A stretch of 64,000 bases of DNA from Gammaproteobacteria bacterium (ex Lamellibrachia satsuma) (GCA_019623805.1 CP053680.1:1364001-1428000); one strand, 5' to 3'; shown: positions 37,028-47,860, numbered from the stretch's first letter. Numbers and translations: made by a program. The notes: generated by a model from the sequence alone, not told the origin.

Positions 37028-39895
37028 ATGAGCATGCCTGCGCTGCTGGATCTTTTAAAATCCTCCTCCGCCTATTACGGTGGCAATGCCGCATTTATTG
37101 AAGAACTCTACGAACGTTTTCTGCAGGATCCAAACAGTGTACCTGAGGATTGGCGTCACCATTTTGATCTGTTGAAACCGTCATCCTCACGTGAGGTGGC
37201 GCACCGGCCCATCCAGGCGCATTTTCTGAGACTGGCCAGGGAGCGGCTCCCGACAGGAAGATCCCCTCAGACATGCCTCTCCCCCACAGCCGCCGAACAA
37301 CAGGCCGCTGTACTGCGTCTGATCAACGGCTACCGCGTCCGCGGCCATCAAAATGCCAATCTGGATCCTCTGCAACTGCGGGTTCCTGAGTATGTGCCCG
37401 ACCTGGATCCCGCTTTCCTCCAACTCGACAACATCGGGGACGAAGCCGTCTTCAACACCGGTTCCCTCGCCGCCCCTGAACGTTTGCCTTTTCGTAAAAT
37501 CATCGACCTTTTGCAGCGGGTTTACTGCGGCAGCATCGGTGCTGAATATATGCACATGACCGATACGGTACAGAAGCGGTGGATTCAGGAGCGCATCGAA
37601 AACCTCAGCAATCAGTCATCCATGCAGATTGATGACAAACTTTGGCTGTTGACGCTGCTGACTGCGGCTGAAGGGATCGAAAAGTATCTGCACTCCCGCT
37701 ATGTCGGACAGAAAAGATTCTCGCTGGAGGGTGGCGAGAGCCTGATCCCGCTGCTGGACGAACTGATCCAGCACGCCGGAAAAAATGGTATTGGAGAGAT
37801 GGTTATCGGCATGGCCCACCGAGGCCGCCTCAACGTTCTGACCAACATCCTCGGCAAACCGCCCCAGGAGATCTTTGCCGAATTCGAGGGTCGGGTCGAG
37901 GCCAACCTGCAGCGCCGTTCCGGTGACGTCAAATACCACATGGGATTCTCCACCGATATCGACACGCCTGGCGGTATTGTACACGTCGCTCTCGGTTTCA
38001 ACCCCTCCCATCTGGAGATCATCAACCCGGTCATCGAGGGCTCGGTTCGCGCCCGACAGCAGAGGCGTGGCGACCGCACCGGCGAACAGGTGCTGCCGGT
38101 GCTGATCCACGGTGATTCCGCTTTTGCCGGTCAGGGGGTGGTGATGGAGACCCTCAACCTCTCCCAGACCCGTGGTTTCACCACCGGCGGCACAATCCAT
38201 ATCATCATCAACAATCAGATCGGTTTTACCACCAGCAACCCGCTGGATACCCGCTCCACCACCTACTGTACCGATGTGGCGAAGATGGTTCAGGCACCTA
38301 TCTTTCACGTCAATGGCGACGATCCGGAGGCAGTACTGTTTGTCACACGCCTCGCACTCGATTTCCGTTTCCGTTTCAACAAGGACGTCCTGATCGACAT
38401 GGTCTGCTACCGCCGCCACGGCCATAACGAGGCAGACGAACCCTCGGTGACCCAACCGGAGATGTACAAAAAAATCCGCCGTCATCCCACCGTGCGGGCC
38501 CGCTATGCGGAACATCTGATCGCCCACTCCGTCATATCGCCAGAGCAGGCACAGGCCATGGTGGAGAACTATCGCAGCTCCCTGGAGCAGGGCCGCGTGG
38601 TCTCACGGCCAGTGATCTGCGCGCTGAAAAATATCTTTCATGTGGACTGGCATCCATTTGGCAAAACCGATTGGGACCACCCCACAAAGACACGCATTTC
38701 GCCTGAATGTTTTGGAAACCTCTCCGGGCAACTACTGCGGACCCCTGGAGATTTTGAATTGCACCCCAGACTGGAGAATATCTGGGCGGAAAGGCGCCGC
38801 ATGGCCAGTGGCGATCAGCTCGTCGATTGGGGCTTTGGTGAAACCCTCGCCTACGCCTCACTGCTCACCGAAGGCTGTCCCGTCCGTCTCTCGGGGCAGG
38901 ATGTAGGGCGCGGCACTTTCTTCCACCGTCATGCCGCGCTGCACAATCAGGTCAACGGCGAACCCTATATCCCGTTGCAAAACCTGCAGGCGAATCAGGC
39001 GAACTTTCTTGTCACCGACTCCCTGCTCTCCGAAGAGGCCGTACTGGGTTACGAATACGGTTACGCCAGCGCAGAGCCCAATGCACTCACCCTCTGGGAA
39101 GCGCAGTTCGGCGACTTTGCAAACGGCGCCCAAGTTGTCATAGACCAGTTCATCTCATCCGCCGGTGAAAAATGGGGACTGATGTGCGGGCTGGTGATGC
39201 TGCTGCCACACGGCTATGAAGGTCAGGGGGCGGAACACTCTTCCGCCCGTCTCGAACGCTATCTGCAACTCTGCGCCAACCACAACATCCAAGTCTGTGT
39301 ACCTACCACTCCCGCCCAGGTCTTCCATATGCTGCGGCGGCAGATCCTGCGCCCTCTGCGCCGACCACTGATCGTTTTGACACCCAAAAGTCTGCTGCGT
39401 CACCGTCTGGCCACCTCTCCCATTCAGGCATTCACCGAGGGCTGTTTCGAACCGGTTATCGGTGAGGGCGACAAGTTGAACCCCAATGAGGTGAAACGCA
39501 TCGTGATGTGCAGCGGCAAGGTCTACTATGAGCTGCTGGAGGCGCGCCGCACCCGTTCATTGGGGGACGTGGCCATCGTTCGTATCGAACAGCTCTACCC
39601 GTTTCCACTTGAGTATTTCAACCAGGCAATCGCCCCCTTCCCGCAGGCCAGGGATCTCATCTGGTGCCAGGAAGAGCCACAGAACCAAGGCGCATGGGAC
39701 CAGATAAAACACCGTTTCCGCACCCATCTCCAGGCGGGAAAGAGACTCTATTACGTAGGCCGTGAAACAGCAGCAGCGCCAGCCGTCGGCTATCGTCCCC
39801 TGCATATAAAACAGCAGGAGACCCTGATTGATGAGGCACTCAGCGGCAAGATCAATCCAGACATGAACCAGAGGAGCCTGTCTAACCTGGGTTGA
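37028..39895 (+). CDS. sucA: 2-oxoglutarate dehydrogenase E1 component
   Basis: The 955-residue thiamine-diphosphate enzyme decarboxylates 2-oxoglutarate and passes the succinyl group to lipoyl-SucB. The start has the Suc-binding type AFIEELYERFLQDPNSVPED. The ThDP core is present as GMAHRGRLNVLTNILGKP, then HVNGDDPEAVLFVTRLALDF and CYRRHGHNEADEPSVTQPEM. The transketolase pyrimidine domain shows in GQDVGRGTFFHRHA. The length is slightly above E. coli (933). It is 63 bases before sucB. No lpd gene is nearby. Confidence 0.97.
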   Translation: MSMPALLDLLKSSSAYYGGNAAFIEELYERFLQDPNSVPEDWRHHFDLLKPSSSREVAHRPIQAHFLRLARERLPTGRSPQTCLSPTAAEQQAAVLRLINGYRVRGHQNANLDPLQLRVPEYVPDLDPAFLQLDNIGDEAVFNTGSLAAPERLPFRKIIDLLQRVYCGSIGAEYMHMTDTVQKRWIQERIENLSNQSSMQIDDKLWLLTLLTAAEGIEKYLHSRYVGQKRFSLEGGESLIPLLDELIQHAGKNGIGEMVIGMAHRGRLNVLTNILGKPPQEIFAEFEGRVEANLQRRSGDVKYHMGFSTDIDTPGGIVHVALGFNPSHLEIINPVIEGSVRARQQRRGDRTGEQVLPVLIHGDSAFAGQGVVMETLNLSQTRGFTTGGTIHIIINNQIGFTTSNPLDTRSTTYCTDVAKMVQAPIFHVNGDDPEAVLFVTRLALDFRFRFNKDVLIDMVCYRRHGHNEADEPSVTQPEMYKKIRRHPTVRARYAEHLIAHSVISPEQAQAMVENYRSSLEQGRVVSRPVICALKNIFHVDWHPFGKTDWDHPTKTRISPECFGNLSGQLLRTPGDFELHPRLENIWAERRRMASGDQLVDWGFGETLAYASLLTEGCPVRLSGQDVGRGTFFHRHAALHNQVNGEPYIPLQNLQANQANFLVTDSLLSEEAVLGYEYGYASAEPNALTLWEAQFGDFANGAQVVIDQFISSAGEKWGLMCGLVMLLPHGYEGQGAEHSSARLERYLQLCANHNIQVCVPTTPAQVFHMLRRQILRPLRRPLIVLTPKSLLRHRLATSPIQAFTEGCFEPVIGEGDKLNPNEVKRIVMCSGKVYYELLEARRTRSLGDVAIVRIEQLYPFPLEYFNQAIAPFPQARDLIWCQEEPQNQGAWDQIKHRFRTHLQAGKRLYYVGRETAAAPAVGYRPLHIKQQETLIDEALSGKINPDMNQRSLSNLG

Positions 39896-39958
39896 GACGC
39901 TGACCTACCATCGTCACAAGTTTCTCCGACCCATGACAACGACAGAAGCAGATAACCG

Positions 39959-41149
39959 ATGAGCATAGAACTTCGCGTACCCGAACTCCCGGAGTCAGTG
40001 GCGGATGCCACCATCCTGACCTGGCACAAAAAAGGCGGTGACCGCGTCAGCAGAGACGAAACCCTGCTCGACCTGGAGACCGACAAGGTGGTGCTCGAAG
40101 TGCCGGCACCAATAGATGGCATATTGAAAGAGATCCGCTTCAATGCCGGCGACACCGTCCAGACGGATGATGTGCTGGGCATCGTGGAAGCCGGTGCAGC
40201 ACCTTCAGCCATGAAGGGAGAGATCGAATCGAAAGCAGAATCAATGCCGGTGCTGACACCCGCTGTACGCCGTCTGGTCAAGGAGAACGAGATCGACCCG
40301 GGCCTTATCAAAGGCAGCGGCAAGAACGGCCGTATCCTCAAGGCCGATGTGGAAGCATATATTCGGGAGCAGACGCCCCCGCCGGCAACAGAAAACAAAA
40401 AAACACCGATGCTGCCATCTAGCCCCCTTCTCTCCATTCCCAGCGGAGAGCGACCGGAACAGCGGGCACCCATGACCCGCCTGCGGAAAAGGGTGGCAGA
40501 ACGCCTGCTACAAGCCCAGCAGAATTCAGCCATCCTCACCACCTTCAACGAAGTCGATCTGCACGAGATAAAACTGCTGCGCAGTCAATACCGCGAAACC
40601 TTTGAATCACAACATGATGTGCGGCTTGGTTATATGTCCTTCTTCGTCAAGGCATCTGTCGAGGCACTCAAACGTTTTCCGGTAGTCAACGCTTCAGTAG
40701 ATGAAAACGACATCATCTACCATGGCTACTTCGACATCGGCATTGCGGTCTCTTCACCCCGCGGCCTGGTGGTGCCGATCCTTCGGGACGCCGATCAACT
40801 CAGTTTTGCCGAAATAGAGCAGCAGATCCGCAACTTTGGTGAAAAAGCGATGGAAGGGACCCTGAGTTACGAAGAACTCACCGGAGGAACATTCTCAATC
40901 ACCAACGGCGGGGTTTTCGGCTCCATGCTCTCCACACCAATCATCAACCCCCCCCAAAGCGCAATCCTGGGGATGCATGCCATTCAGGAGAGGCCGGTTG
41001 TGGAAAATGGCGAAATCGTCATACGCCCTATGATGTATCTCGCACTCTCCTACGACCACAGAATCATCGACGGCAAGGATGCGGTGCAGTTTTTGGTCAA
41101 TATCAAAGAGAATCTGGAGGAGCCGGCACGGCTGATGTTGCAGGTATAG
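39959..41149 (+). CDS. sucB: 2-oxoglutarate dehydrogenase E2 (dihydrolipoyl succinyltransferase)
   Basis: A 396-residue E2. The lipoyl domain (residues 1-78) has the lipoylated Lys in [14 protein letters not shown]. The peripheral subunit-binding domain lies at about 98-135 ([28 protein letters not shown]). The catalytic domain ends with [16 protein letters not shown], the active His and Asp motif. It transfers succinyl to CoA and forms the 24-mer core. It follows sucA on the same strand. The E3 subunit must be encoded elsewhere. Confidence 0.97.
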   Translation: MSIELRVPELPESVADATILTWHKKGGDRVSRDETLLDLETDKVVLEVPAPIDGILKEIRFNAGDTVQTDDVLGIVEAGAAPSAMKGEIESKAESMPVLTPAVRRLVKENEIDPGLIKGSGKNGRILKADVEAYIREQTPPPATENKKTPMLPSSPLLSIPSGERPEQRAPMTRLRKRVAERLLQAQQNSAILTTFNEVDLHEIKLLRSQYRETFESQHDVRLGYMSFFVKASVEALKRFPVVNASVDENDIIYHGYFDIGIAVSSPRGLVVPILRDADQLSFAEIEQQIRNFGEKAMEGTLSYEELTGGTFSITNGGVFGSMLSTPIINPPQSAILGMHAIQERPVVENGEIVIRPMMYLALSYDHRIIDGKDAVQFLVNIKENLEEPARLMLQV

Positions 41150-41169
41150 GCGGGTACGAAACTGAGAAA

Positions 41170-42315
41170 CTAATCCGCTTTTGCAGCCTTCTCAATCCCA
41201 TCAACCAGACGCTGCAGGATATGTAATGATTGCTCGAAATCAAATTCAGATATTTTCTCCTGGAGTGCTCTGATATCCTCTGACACCGATGTCTCTACAA
41301 GAGAGTCTGCCAACTGTTCAGCGATGATCAGGGCTTGAAGATCCCCCTCCTTCAGCATCGCGGTCAACTCATCCACCAGTGACTGAGTGTGTTGCATATC
41401 CGGCAGGCGGCCTCCCGTATTCTGCTGCTCCTGCTCCACGGACTCCAGTCCCGACAATCCGGAAAGCACGTCCGATAACGAATCTTTAATCTGAAGCCGA
41501 AAAGATTCGACATCCGCCTCACCTTTTCTTAACGCCAGTTCAAGACCTGAAGCCGCTTCCGACAGTTTAAAGGCCCCAATAGTGGCCGCTGTGCCTTTGA
41601 TGTTATGTACGACATGTTTTGCCTCATCACGATTATGTTCCAGCAACCCTGTCAGCCTTACCGAGGCTTCAAGATTGTCTCTATGGAATCGCCGCAAGAG
41701 ATCGAGGTAGATCTCGTGATTGCCACCAACGACACGCAAACCCGCTTGCTGGTCGATACCTGACAATTGCGCTGGGAGTCGCGCTGCCGATGTCGTTTTT
41801 GTTTGCGACAAAACACCACCCCGATGTACCGGATTGATCCATTTCACCAGGACATCAAACAGCTCATCGGGGTCGATAGGCTTGGTCAAATGGTCGTCCA
41901 TCTCCGCATCAAGACTCTTCTCCCTATCTCCTGCCATCGCATGGGCCGTCAGCGCCACGACGGGCAGATCATTATTTGCTTCCACTTTACGGATGCGACG
42001 GCTGGTCTCATAACCATCTATCCCCGGCATTTGAACATCCATCAACACAAGATCAAAAACATCTCGTTCCAGAGCAGCCAACCCTTCCAGCCCGTTTCCT
42101 GCAACCACTACCTTCAGACCAAAACCCTCTAGTAACTCCCGGGCAACCATCTGATTGATTGCATTATCTTCAACCAGCAGCACACGAGCACCCAGAATGC
42201 CCTGAATCGCTTCAACATCGCGGACAGGGCTGTGTGCTTCCCGTTCTCCACCGGATTGACCAAATCTCAATCCTTTATGGCCAACGGGTGAATCCTCAGC
42301 AACTTTGAGACGCAC
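41170..42315 (-). pseudogene. C-terminal fragment of the hybrid kinase: receiver and HPt
   Basis: 381 residues in the open frame. A short lead covers the end of the HATPase domain. Residues about 44-160 are a receiver: ARVLLVEDNAINQMVARELL, then the acceptor Asp in LVLMDVQMPGIDGYETS. Residues about 195-300 are an HPt domain with its His in HVVHNIKGTAATIGAFKLSE. The ATG at 42315 is only the first Met in the frame; the original reading came from the 42360-44174 fragment through the damaged G tract. Independent translation is possible but would lack the kinase core. Confidence 0.85.
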
Positions 42316-42359
42316 AGTGAAAGAAAAAGTGCTGCCTGTACCCTGTTCACTCTCTACAC

Positions 42360-44174
42360 CTATTTCCCCCCCATCATTTCGACCAGACTTTTACTTACGG
42401 CAAGACCTAGTCCTGTCCCACCAAAGCGTCGGGTTGTGGATGCATCAGCCTGTGAGAATGAACGAAATAGCTTATTAGTCTGTTCGGCTGTCAAGCCAAT
42501 CCCCGTATCCTTAACCTCCAAGCGGAGCAATAGACTGTCCCCTTCATGTGAAATCTCCCGGGTAGAGATTTCAACCTCTCCAATATCGGTAAACTTAAGT
42601 GCATTGCCGACAAGGTTGGTAAGCACCTGCCCAAGCCTCAGCGGGTCTCCCACAAAACGATGTGGCAGTTGGGAATTCGGGTGAAAGATCAGGTCCAAAC
42701 CCTTCTCTTCAGCAATAAGACTGGAGACGGAATAGACGTGTTCAAACACATCATCAAGCAGAAAACTGGTGTGTTCCAGCTTCAACTCACCGGCTTCAAT
42801 CTTGGAAAAATCGAGAATATCGTTAATGATGCCAAGCAGCGCCTTTCCGGAGGCCTGGATCTTCGACAAATAATTTTGTTGATCATTGCTGAGCTCCGTC
42901 TGCAATGCAAGATGACTCAGGCCAATCACCGCGTTCATCGGCGTACGGATCTCATGACTCATATTGGCGAGAAATTCACTCTTTGCGCGATTAGCCTCTT
43001 CTGCTCTGTCAATCGCAGTACCAAGCTCCTGCAGCATTTTTGTGCGTTCAGTGATGTCACGCACCATCGAGGTAAAAAAACGTCCATCAGTAGAACTCCA
43101 TGTAGACAGCGTGACCTCTGTCAGAATATGCTCTCCATCCTTCCGCACTGCAGGAAGCTCCAAGACCTTGCCTCCACTTATAAGCTCGCCACTCTGAACG
43201 GCGCGCTGAAAACCAGTGTTATGTGATTCTTGCAGGTGCTTTGGAATAATCCTGTCCACTTGATGGCCAAGCATTTCGTCTTCTGAAAAGCCAAAGATCA
43301 GTTCAGCCGCCTTATTCCAGAAAACGATATTTCCCATTTCGTCAATGTTTATGATGGCGTCATTTGCAGTATGCGCAACCTGACGAAACCGCTCTTCGCT
43401 CGAACGCAGTGCGTCTTCAACAACCTTGCGCTCTGAAACATCCCTGAAAACTCCAACCGAGCCAGCGACCTTTCCATGTTCGACGATAGGAACTGCCGTG
43501 ATGGCAATAGGAAATACTGTTCCATCCTTACGAGTAAAGAGACCATCTTCAGACCGAAAGACCTCTTCTTGATGAACCTGTTTCGATACTGGACATTCCC
43601 CCTTGCTTACGCGTCCTCCCTGTTGATCATGAAAATGAACGGCATCATGAAAGTTTCTATCTTTCAGCGCTTGGAATTTCCACCCAAGCAGACGCTCAGC
43701 CTCTGGATTCAAGAAGGTGCAACGACCCTCCTTATCCTGCGCATAAACGCCCTCCCCCATTGCGTTGGTAATACTCGTCATGAATCGGCGGCTCTCATCC
43801 ACTGCCGCCTCAATCGCCTTGCGCTGAGTAATATCCGTTCGTATGGATATATATTGAAAAGGCTTACCTTGTTCATTAAGAAATGGAACAATAGTATTTT
43901 TCACCCAATAGTAATGCCCGTTCTTACTGATATTTTTTGTTTCTCCCCGCCACACATCTCCTTTGGCAATAGTTCTCCACATATCCTGAAAATATTCGGC
44001 CGGATGAGCATCCGATTTCACAATCCGGTGATTCTGCCCCAGCAACTCTTCACGGCTGTACCCGGATATCTGACAAAACTTGTCATTAACATAAGTTATT
44101 CGGCCTTTTACATCAGAGACACTGACAATAGCGTGCTGATCAAGCGCATATTTCTGAAAATCGAGATTCCTCAC
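42360..44174 (-). pseudogene. Middle fragment of the hybrid kinase: PAS-PAS-PAS-HisKA-HATPase
   Basis: 604 residues. Three PAS domains span about 10-118 ([20 protein letters not shown]), 128-248 ([17 protein letters not shown]) and 258-376 ([20 protein letters not shown]). HisKA has His407 in [12 protein letters not shown]. The HATPase domain stops just after [16 protein letters not shown], where the G7 tract drives a TAG stop. The N-terminus was part of a longer protein before the IS insertion. Without its sensor and membrane domain it could at best be a soluble kinase. Confidence 0.88.
42366..42372 (-). other. Poly-G tract with one-base deletion in the kinase HATPase domain
   Basis: The minus strand reads ATGATG with seven G in total, then AAATAG. 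Eight G would give [12 protein letters not shown] and continue the frame. The missing base creates the TAG stop. Homopolymers of this size slip easily, so this could be a true mutation, a phase-variable site, or a sequencing error. Confidence 0.85.
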
Positions 44175-44211
44175 CGTCTCCTGTAACTTGTCGCGAGTAT
44201 TATTAAGCCGA

Positions 44212-45743
44212 CTAATTCTACTTTGTCAGATTCCATCACCCGGCAACCGACTGTTCCAGCGTCTGTTTTCGATATTGGGAGTCGATAGCCGCTTGTCGTT
44301 TACGATGCCGTTTCGTCATTTGCCGTAGTATTTCATCGCGTTCAATATCTCGCCGTGGCAGGAAGGCACGCAATAGCGATTCGATGTCTGAACAACTGAG
44401 TAAGGGGTGATCATCTTTTTGCACAATTCGCTCTTCGAGCATGAATAACATCGCCATCATGACCAAGGCCATATGGTGATGCCAGGATTTCCATTTACGG
44501 GCCTGATAATCAGCAAGACCTGATTCACTCTTACCATCCTGGAACGAACGCTCAACCCAGAACCGCTGCGCCTGCATCTTTGCAAGACAATGGGATGGCG
44601 TTTCTTCCGGTGCATTCGACAAGGTGTATTTAATCGTCTCCGGTGAATTGACCTCTCGTCGTACAATCAGGTGCCATTGATGTGCCTGGGCTTCTTTTCC
44701 ATCCCAAAGCCAAACCCGATGATGCAGGATCTCGACGCGCAGTTTGCCCTTGCTGCTATCCCGTAATACCACTTGCTGCCACTCGCTGTCCCGTTGCTCA
44801 TTGAGCCACTGGTCAACGCGCAGACGGGCTGCCTGGGCTTGCAGACGACTTCGACGACGACCGCGCGTTGTCGTGCTCTCCGGTATGAACGGCTGTGGAT
44901 CTTCCAGGTAGACCTGTTGGTCTTTGTGGATGTCCACCACAAAGGTTTCACCCATCGCCTCCAAACCCCTCAGAAAAGCCGGATCCTTCCCGTATCCCCC
45001 ATCTGCACCCACCCAGGCAAAACGCAGGCCAAGCGTCCTCTGATGACGCACCATCTCCAGCGCCAACTCTGACTTGCTTTGATGTTTCCGTTCAACTTCC
45101 GGGATACCCACCTTGCGACAGCGAGCCGGGTTCGATACCCACTCTTTGGGTAGATAGAGACGTTCATCTATCAGCGTGGACAAGTGCCCTTTACCCAGTG
45201 CTGCGAATACACCAACCTGGCAGTTATCCACCTTGCCCTGGCGGCCATTCCATTGGCGTTTAACCCCCACTGAATGTTTACCCTTCTTGGCAAGGCCACT
45301 CTCATCGAGCAACAGACAGGTATCCGCGGTTCCACCCAGCCATTGATCGGCTTCCAGCGCCACTTGGTCTAACACCGCACGATGATCCCACGGGGACTCG
45401 GTGAGCATATGCTGGAGACGCTGATCATCTGCGCCTGCAACCACCTCTTCCATGCGTTCCATGTTCTTTCTCTGCGCTTGCATCAGGCCTTTGAGATAGT
45501 GTGTGACCGGTTGAAACACCGACCTCGTCTTGCTTCGAAAATGGGATTCAAAGCGGTACTGGAAACGTTGGAATCGCTCCGCTATGCGATCGATTCTACT
45601 TATGCGCGTATCAGGTAATTCAAATGACCTTGGTGCTTGTCATTTGATGCTCTTCCTTACGATGATTGCCAAGAAATTCACAGCATATATTTTATATTAT
45701 TCAGTGAGTTACTTATAGATCTAATCTGACAAAGTAGAACTAA
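44212..45743. mobile_element. IS701-family insertion sequence with CTAA target duplication
   Basis: The element spans 44216-45739 (1524 bp). Perfect 17-base terminal inverted repeats are TTCTACTTTGTCAGATT (44216-44232) and its complement (45723-45739). CTAA is duplicated at 44212-44215 and 45740-45743, fitting IS701-type 4-bp duplications. One intact transposase gene fills most of it. The insertion interrupts the hybrid kinase gene. Confidence 0.93.
44236..45519 (-). CDS. IS701-family DDE transposase
   Basis: A 427-residue DDE transposase (DDE_5 superfamily). First catalytic Asp in CLLLDESGLAKKGKHSVGVK, followed by the typical KVDNCQVGVFAALGKG; second Asp in FAWVGADGGYGKD; the last acidic residue in WVERSFQDGKSESGLADYQA. 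The frame is complete and shows no decay, so the IS could still be active. It is transcribed in the same direction as the broken kinase. Confidence 0.92.
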   Translation of the reverse strand: MFQPVTHYLKGLMQAQRKNMERMEEVVAGADDQRLQHMLTESPWDHRAVLDQVALEADQWLGGTADTCLLLDESGLAKKGKHSVGVKRQWNGRQGKVDNCQVGVFAALGKGHLSTLIDERLYLPKEWVSNPARCRKVGIPEVERKHQSKSELALEMVRHQRTLGLRFAWVGADGGYGKDPAFLRGLEAMGETFVVDIHKDQQVYLEDPQPFIPESTTTRGRRRSRLQAQAARLRVDQWLNEQRDSEWQQVVLRDSSKGKLRVEILHHRVWLWDGKEAQAHQWHLIVRREVNSPETIKYTLSNAPEETPSHCLAKMQAQRFWVERSFQDGKSESGLADYQARKWKSWHHHMALVMMAMLFMLEERIVQKDDHPLLSCSDIESLLRAFLPRRDIERDEILRQMTKRHRKRQAAIDSQYRKQTLEQSVAG

Positions 45744-46569
45744 GCGCATAGATAACCAACATTATCAAGAGCGTGGATAGCGTAAATATTCCAACATGAA
45801 AGATATCTGACAGGGTCTGCTGTCTTTTATGAAATGCCAGATAGGTCTGCTCGATAGATTCGATATGCGAGAGCATCTCCATCTTTCTGACTGTTTCTAT
45901 CAAATCATCCACTGTCGACCTATACAAAATGATAAAGCGTCCATGCATTATCAGAGACATGGTCGACTCCCCGATTTCAAACGGAAGATTCGACGCTTTT
46001 TTCTCCAGTTCATCCAGCAGAAGTTTGGCTCGTGCCTGCGGCTCGCCTTTCCACCCTTGATTGAGATAGAGCGTGGTTTGCACCAAGTCGACGATCTGTT
46101 TTCTTACTCCTTCCGTATCAGGCACTGCTTCCAGCCCCAGCAATGCCTGTTTAACCGCAATTGGAAAGTACTTCGTAGAATTTTTCAGGACGGCATTTTC
46201 TGATTTGAAATTCTCTATCGCACCTCTTTTTCTCGCCAGATTCTCACGCAACCCCTGCCAGGCATCCGCCAAAACCATCTTCTCTTCATCACCGAGATCC
46301 CTGTACATATCTCTGCTATATGATGAAAATACCTTTTCCCCCGATACCAGGGCATCATAATTCGACGAAAGTCCAAAGCGACTCTCCAGCAATCTTTCAT
46401 CCAACTCCGCATTAAGGGTTTTCAGGCGGCCAATACCCTCAATCATCCGTGCATGAGATTCCGTATCCTGGAATTCAGACTTTTGGTAAATAGCGGTCAG
46501 CAGCAGAACCAGCAGCAACGCGCCCAACCAGTAGCCGCCTGGCAAGATTTTTTTGGAAATCGTCGCCAT
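45721..46569 (-). pseudogene. N-terminal fragment of the hybrid kinase: DAHL-type sensor domain
   Basis: 282 residues. A membrane helix lies at about 10-26 (GGYWLGALLLVLLLTAIYQ). A long all-helical periplasmic domain covers about 30-250, with heptad-like repeats, resembling the DAHL sensor domain. A second helix covers about 255-276 (IFTLSTLLIMLVIYAL). The last residues (STLSD) are coded by the IS end; the genuine frame stops at TTAG, the target duplication. The start ATG overlaps the peroxidase stop in TAATG. Confidence 0.85.
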
Positions 46570-47573
46570 TACCGACTAATTTCCGACAACTGTCCGGATA
46601 GGGTGTGCAGAAAAGCAACAATCTTTTCAATCTCCACTTCTGGAATTCGCCTGCCCAGCTGATACTCACCCATCAGCCTCACTGCCAAATCCAATGATGC
46701 CACCGAACCGTCATGGAAGTAGGGGGCTGTCAATGCAACATTCCGCAGGCTGGGTACCTTGAACTCGAAACGGTCCTCGTCACTGCCGGTTACGTTGAAA
46801 CGACCCAGATCAGACCTGCTGAAACTAGTCCCCTCCGTGTAGTAGGGTTTGACAATGCCGAGCTTCTCATACATATTTCCGCCAACCGCCCGCCCCTGAT
46901 GGCAAGAGGCACATCCATAATTCTTGAACAGTTGATACCCTTCCTTTTCAACCTGGTTGATTGCATCCCTCTCGCCCTTTAGATAACGATCGAATGGACC
47001 ATCCGGCGTTACCAGGGATTCCTCATAACGTGCAATTGCGTCTTTTATCGCGTCAGCTGTTACACCCTCTTCATACACCGCATCAAATGTCATCCGGTAC
47101 CAATGGTCAGCGCTTATTTTTCTGATCACCTCAGACCATGTGCTTCCCATTTCCTTGGGATTCGTTACAGGACCTTCAACCTGCTCCTCGAGTGTCTCAA
47201 CCCGACCGTCCCAAAACTGACTCGCCTGCAACCCGCTGTTAATTACGGTTGGGGCATTCAACTCACCAACCACACCATTGATACCTATTGAGGTCTGCCG
47301 CCCATCCACACCCGACCGATCCAGTGGATGGCAAAAGGAGCAGGAGATGGTGTTGTCTGCTGACAGACGAGGGTCATGAAACAGTCTTCTTCCCAGTTCA
47401 ATTTTGCGCGGGTCTGATTCAGGTGGGTAGGGAACCGGGATGATAGGCTCATTCGCGAGGCTAGAGGCCTCTGCTATTGAAATGGTAAAAATTGAAACAG
47501 CAAAGGATGCACAAGCCCACTTTATTATCTGCAGCAGGGAATCTCTGACGGACATACAGCACGCAGATACCAT
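46569..47573 (-). CDS. Di-haem cytochrome c peroxidase / MauG-type protein
   Basis: A protein of about 334 residues, exported (signal at about residues 15-33, ending IAEASS), with two haem c sites: CSFCH and CASCH. Between them are LGRRLFHDPRLSADNTISC, GINGVVGELNAPTVINSGLQ and FWDGRVETLEEQVEGPVTNP, typical of bacterial CcpA/MauG proteins that reduce peroxide in the periplasm. The start at 47573 is chosen because AGGGTGAT precedes it; the frame stays open to 47828. Its TAA overlaps the kinase ATG (TAATG), so the kinase may have sensed the same stress. Confidence 0.9.
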   Translation of the reverse strand: MVSACCMSVRDSLLQIIKWACASFAVSIFTISIAEASSLANEPIIPVPYPPESDPRKIELGRRLFHDPRLSADNTISCSFCHPLDRSGVDGRQTSIGINGVVGELNAPTVINSGLQASQFWDGRVETLEEQVEGPVTNPKEMGSTWSEVIRKISADHWYRMTFDAVYEEGVTADAIKDAIARYEESLVTPDGPFDRYLKGERDAINQVEKEGYQLFKNYGCASCHQGRAVGGNMYEKLGIVKPYYTEGTSFSRSDLGRFNVTGSDEDRFEFKVPSLRNVALTAPYFHDGSVASLDLAVRLMGEYQLGRRIPEVEIEKIVAFLHTLSGQLSEISR

Positions 47574-47860
47574 TTGGATCACCCTGATCAACACTCTAAA
47601 ATTCACAGCTACCACAGCTTCTCTGGAAAAACATCCATAACTCCACTGCTTTTTATCGGCATTTTGCTGAAAAACTTTATCCTTCAAGATCCAATTAGGG
47701 TTTAACAAAATCCATGCAAAACAACGCAACATATTGAATATATGAACAAAAACCATCCTCCCTTCCCACACAATGCCGAACGGGGATGCAAGCACACGCA
47801 CTCTGATGTACCTTACTCTCACGAACAACTATCCCAATCAATCAAAATAGGGTTCTATCA

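Larger units (their letters stand above)
41170..46569 (-). pseudogene. Hybrid sensor histidine kinase split by IS701 element and frameshift (whole locus)
   Basis: The locus is one former gene in three pieces. Removing the IS (44216-45739) and one copy of CTAA joins ...VIYALS to RLNNTRDK in frame with the PAS part. Adding one G at the G7 tract near 42366-42372 then joins ...VEMMGG to EIGVESEQG and the receiver part. The spliced length is 3873 bases, 1291 codons. The rebuilt protein of 1290 residues has an N-terminal DAHL-type sensor with two membrane segments, three PAS domains, HisKA, HATPase, receiver and HPt. Confidence 0.9.

Noticed and set aside
37616..38527. 303-residue frame antisense to sucA
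   Set aside because: Shadow of the sucA codon pattern; no ribosome site, no recognisable motifs, and sucA is certain.
44236..45519. Transposase as the parent of the 196-bp MITE at 32467
   Set aside because: Terminal repeats differ and the duplications are 4 bp against 8 bp.
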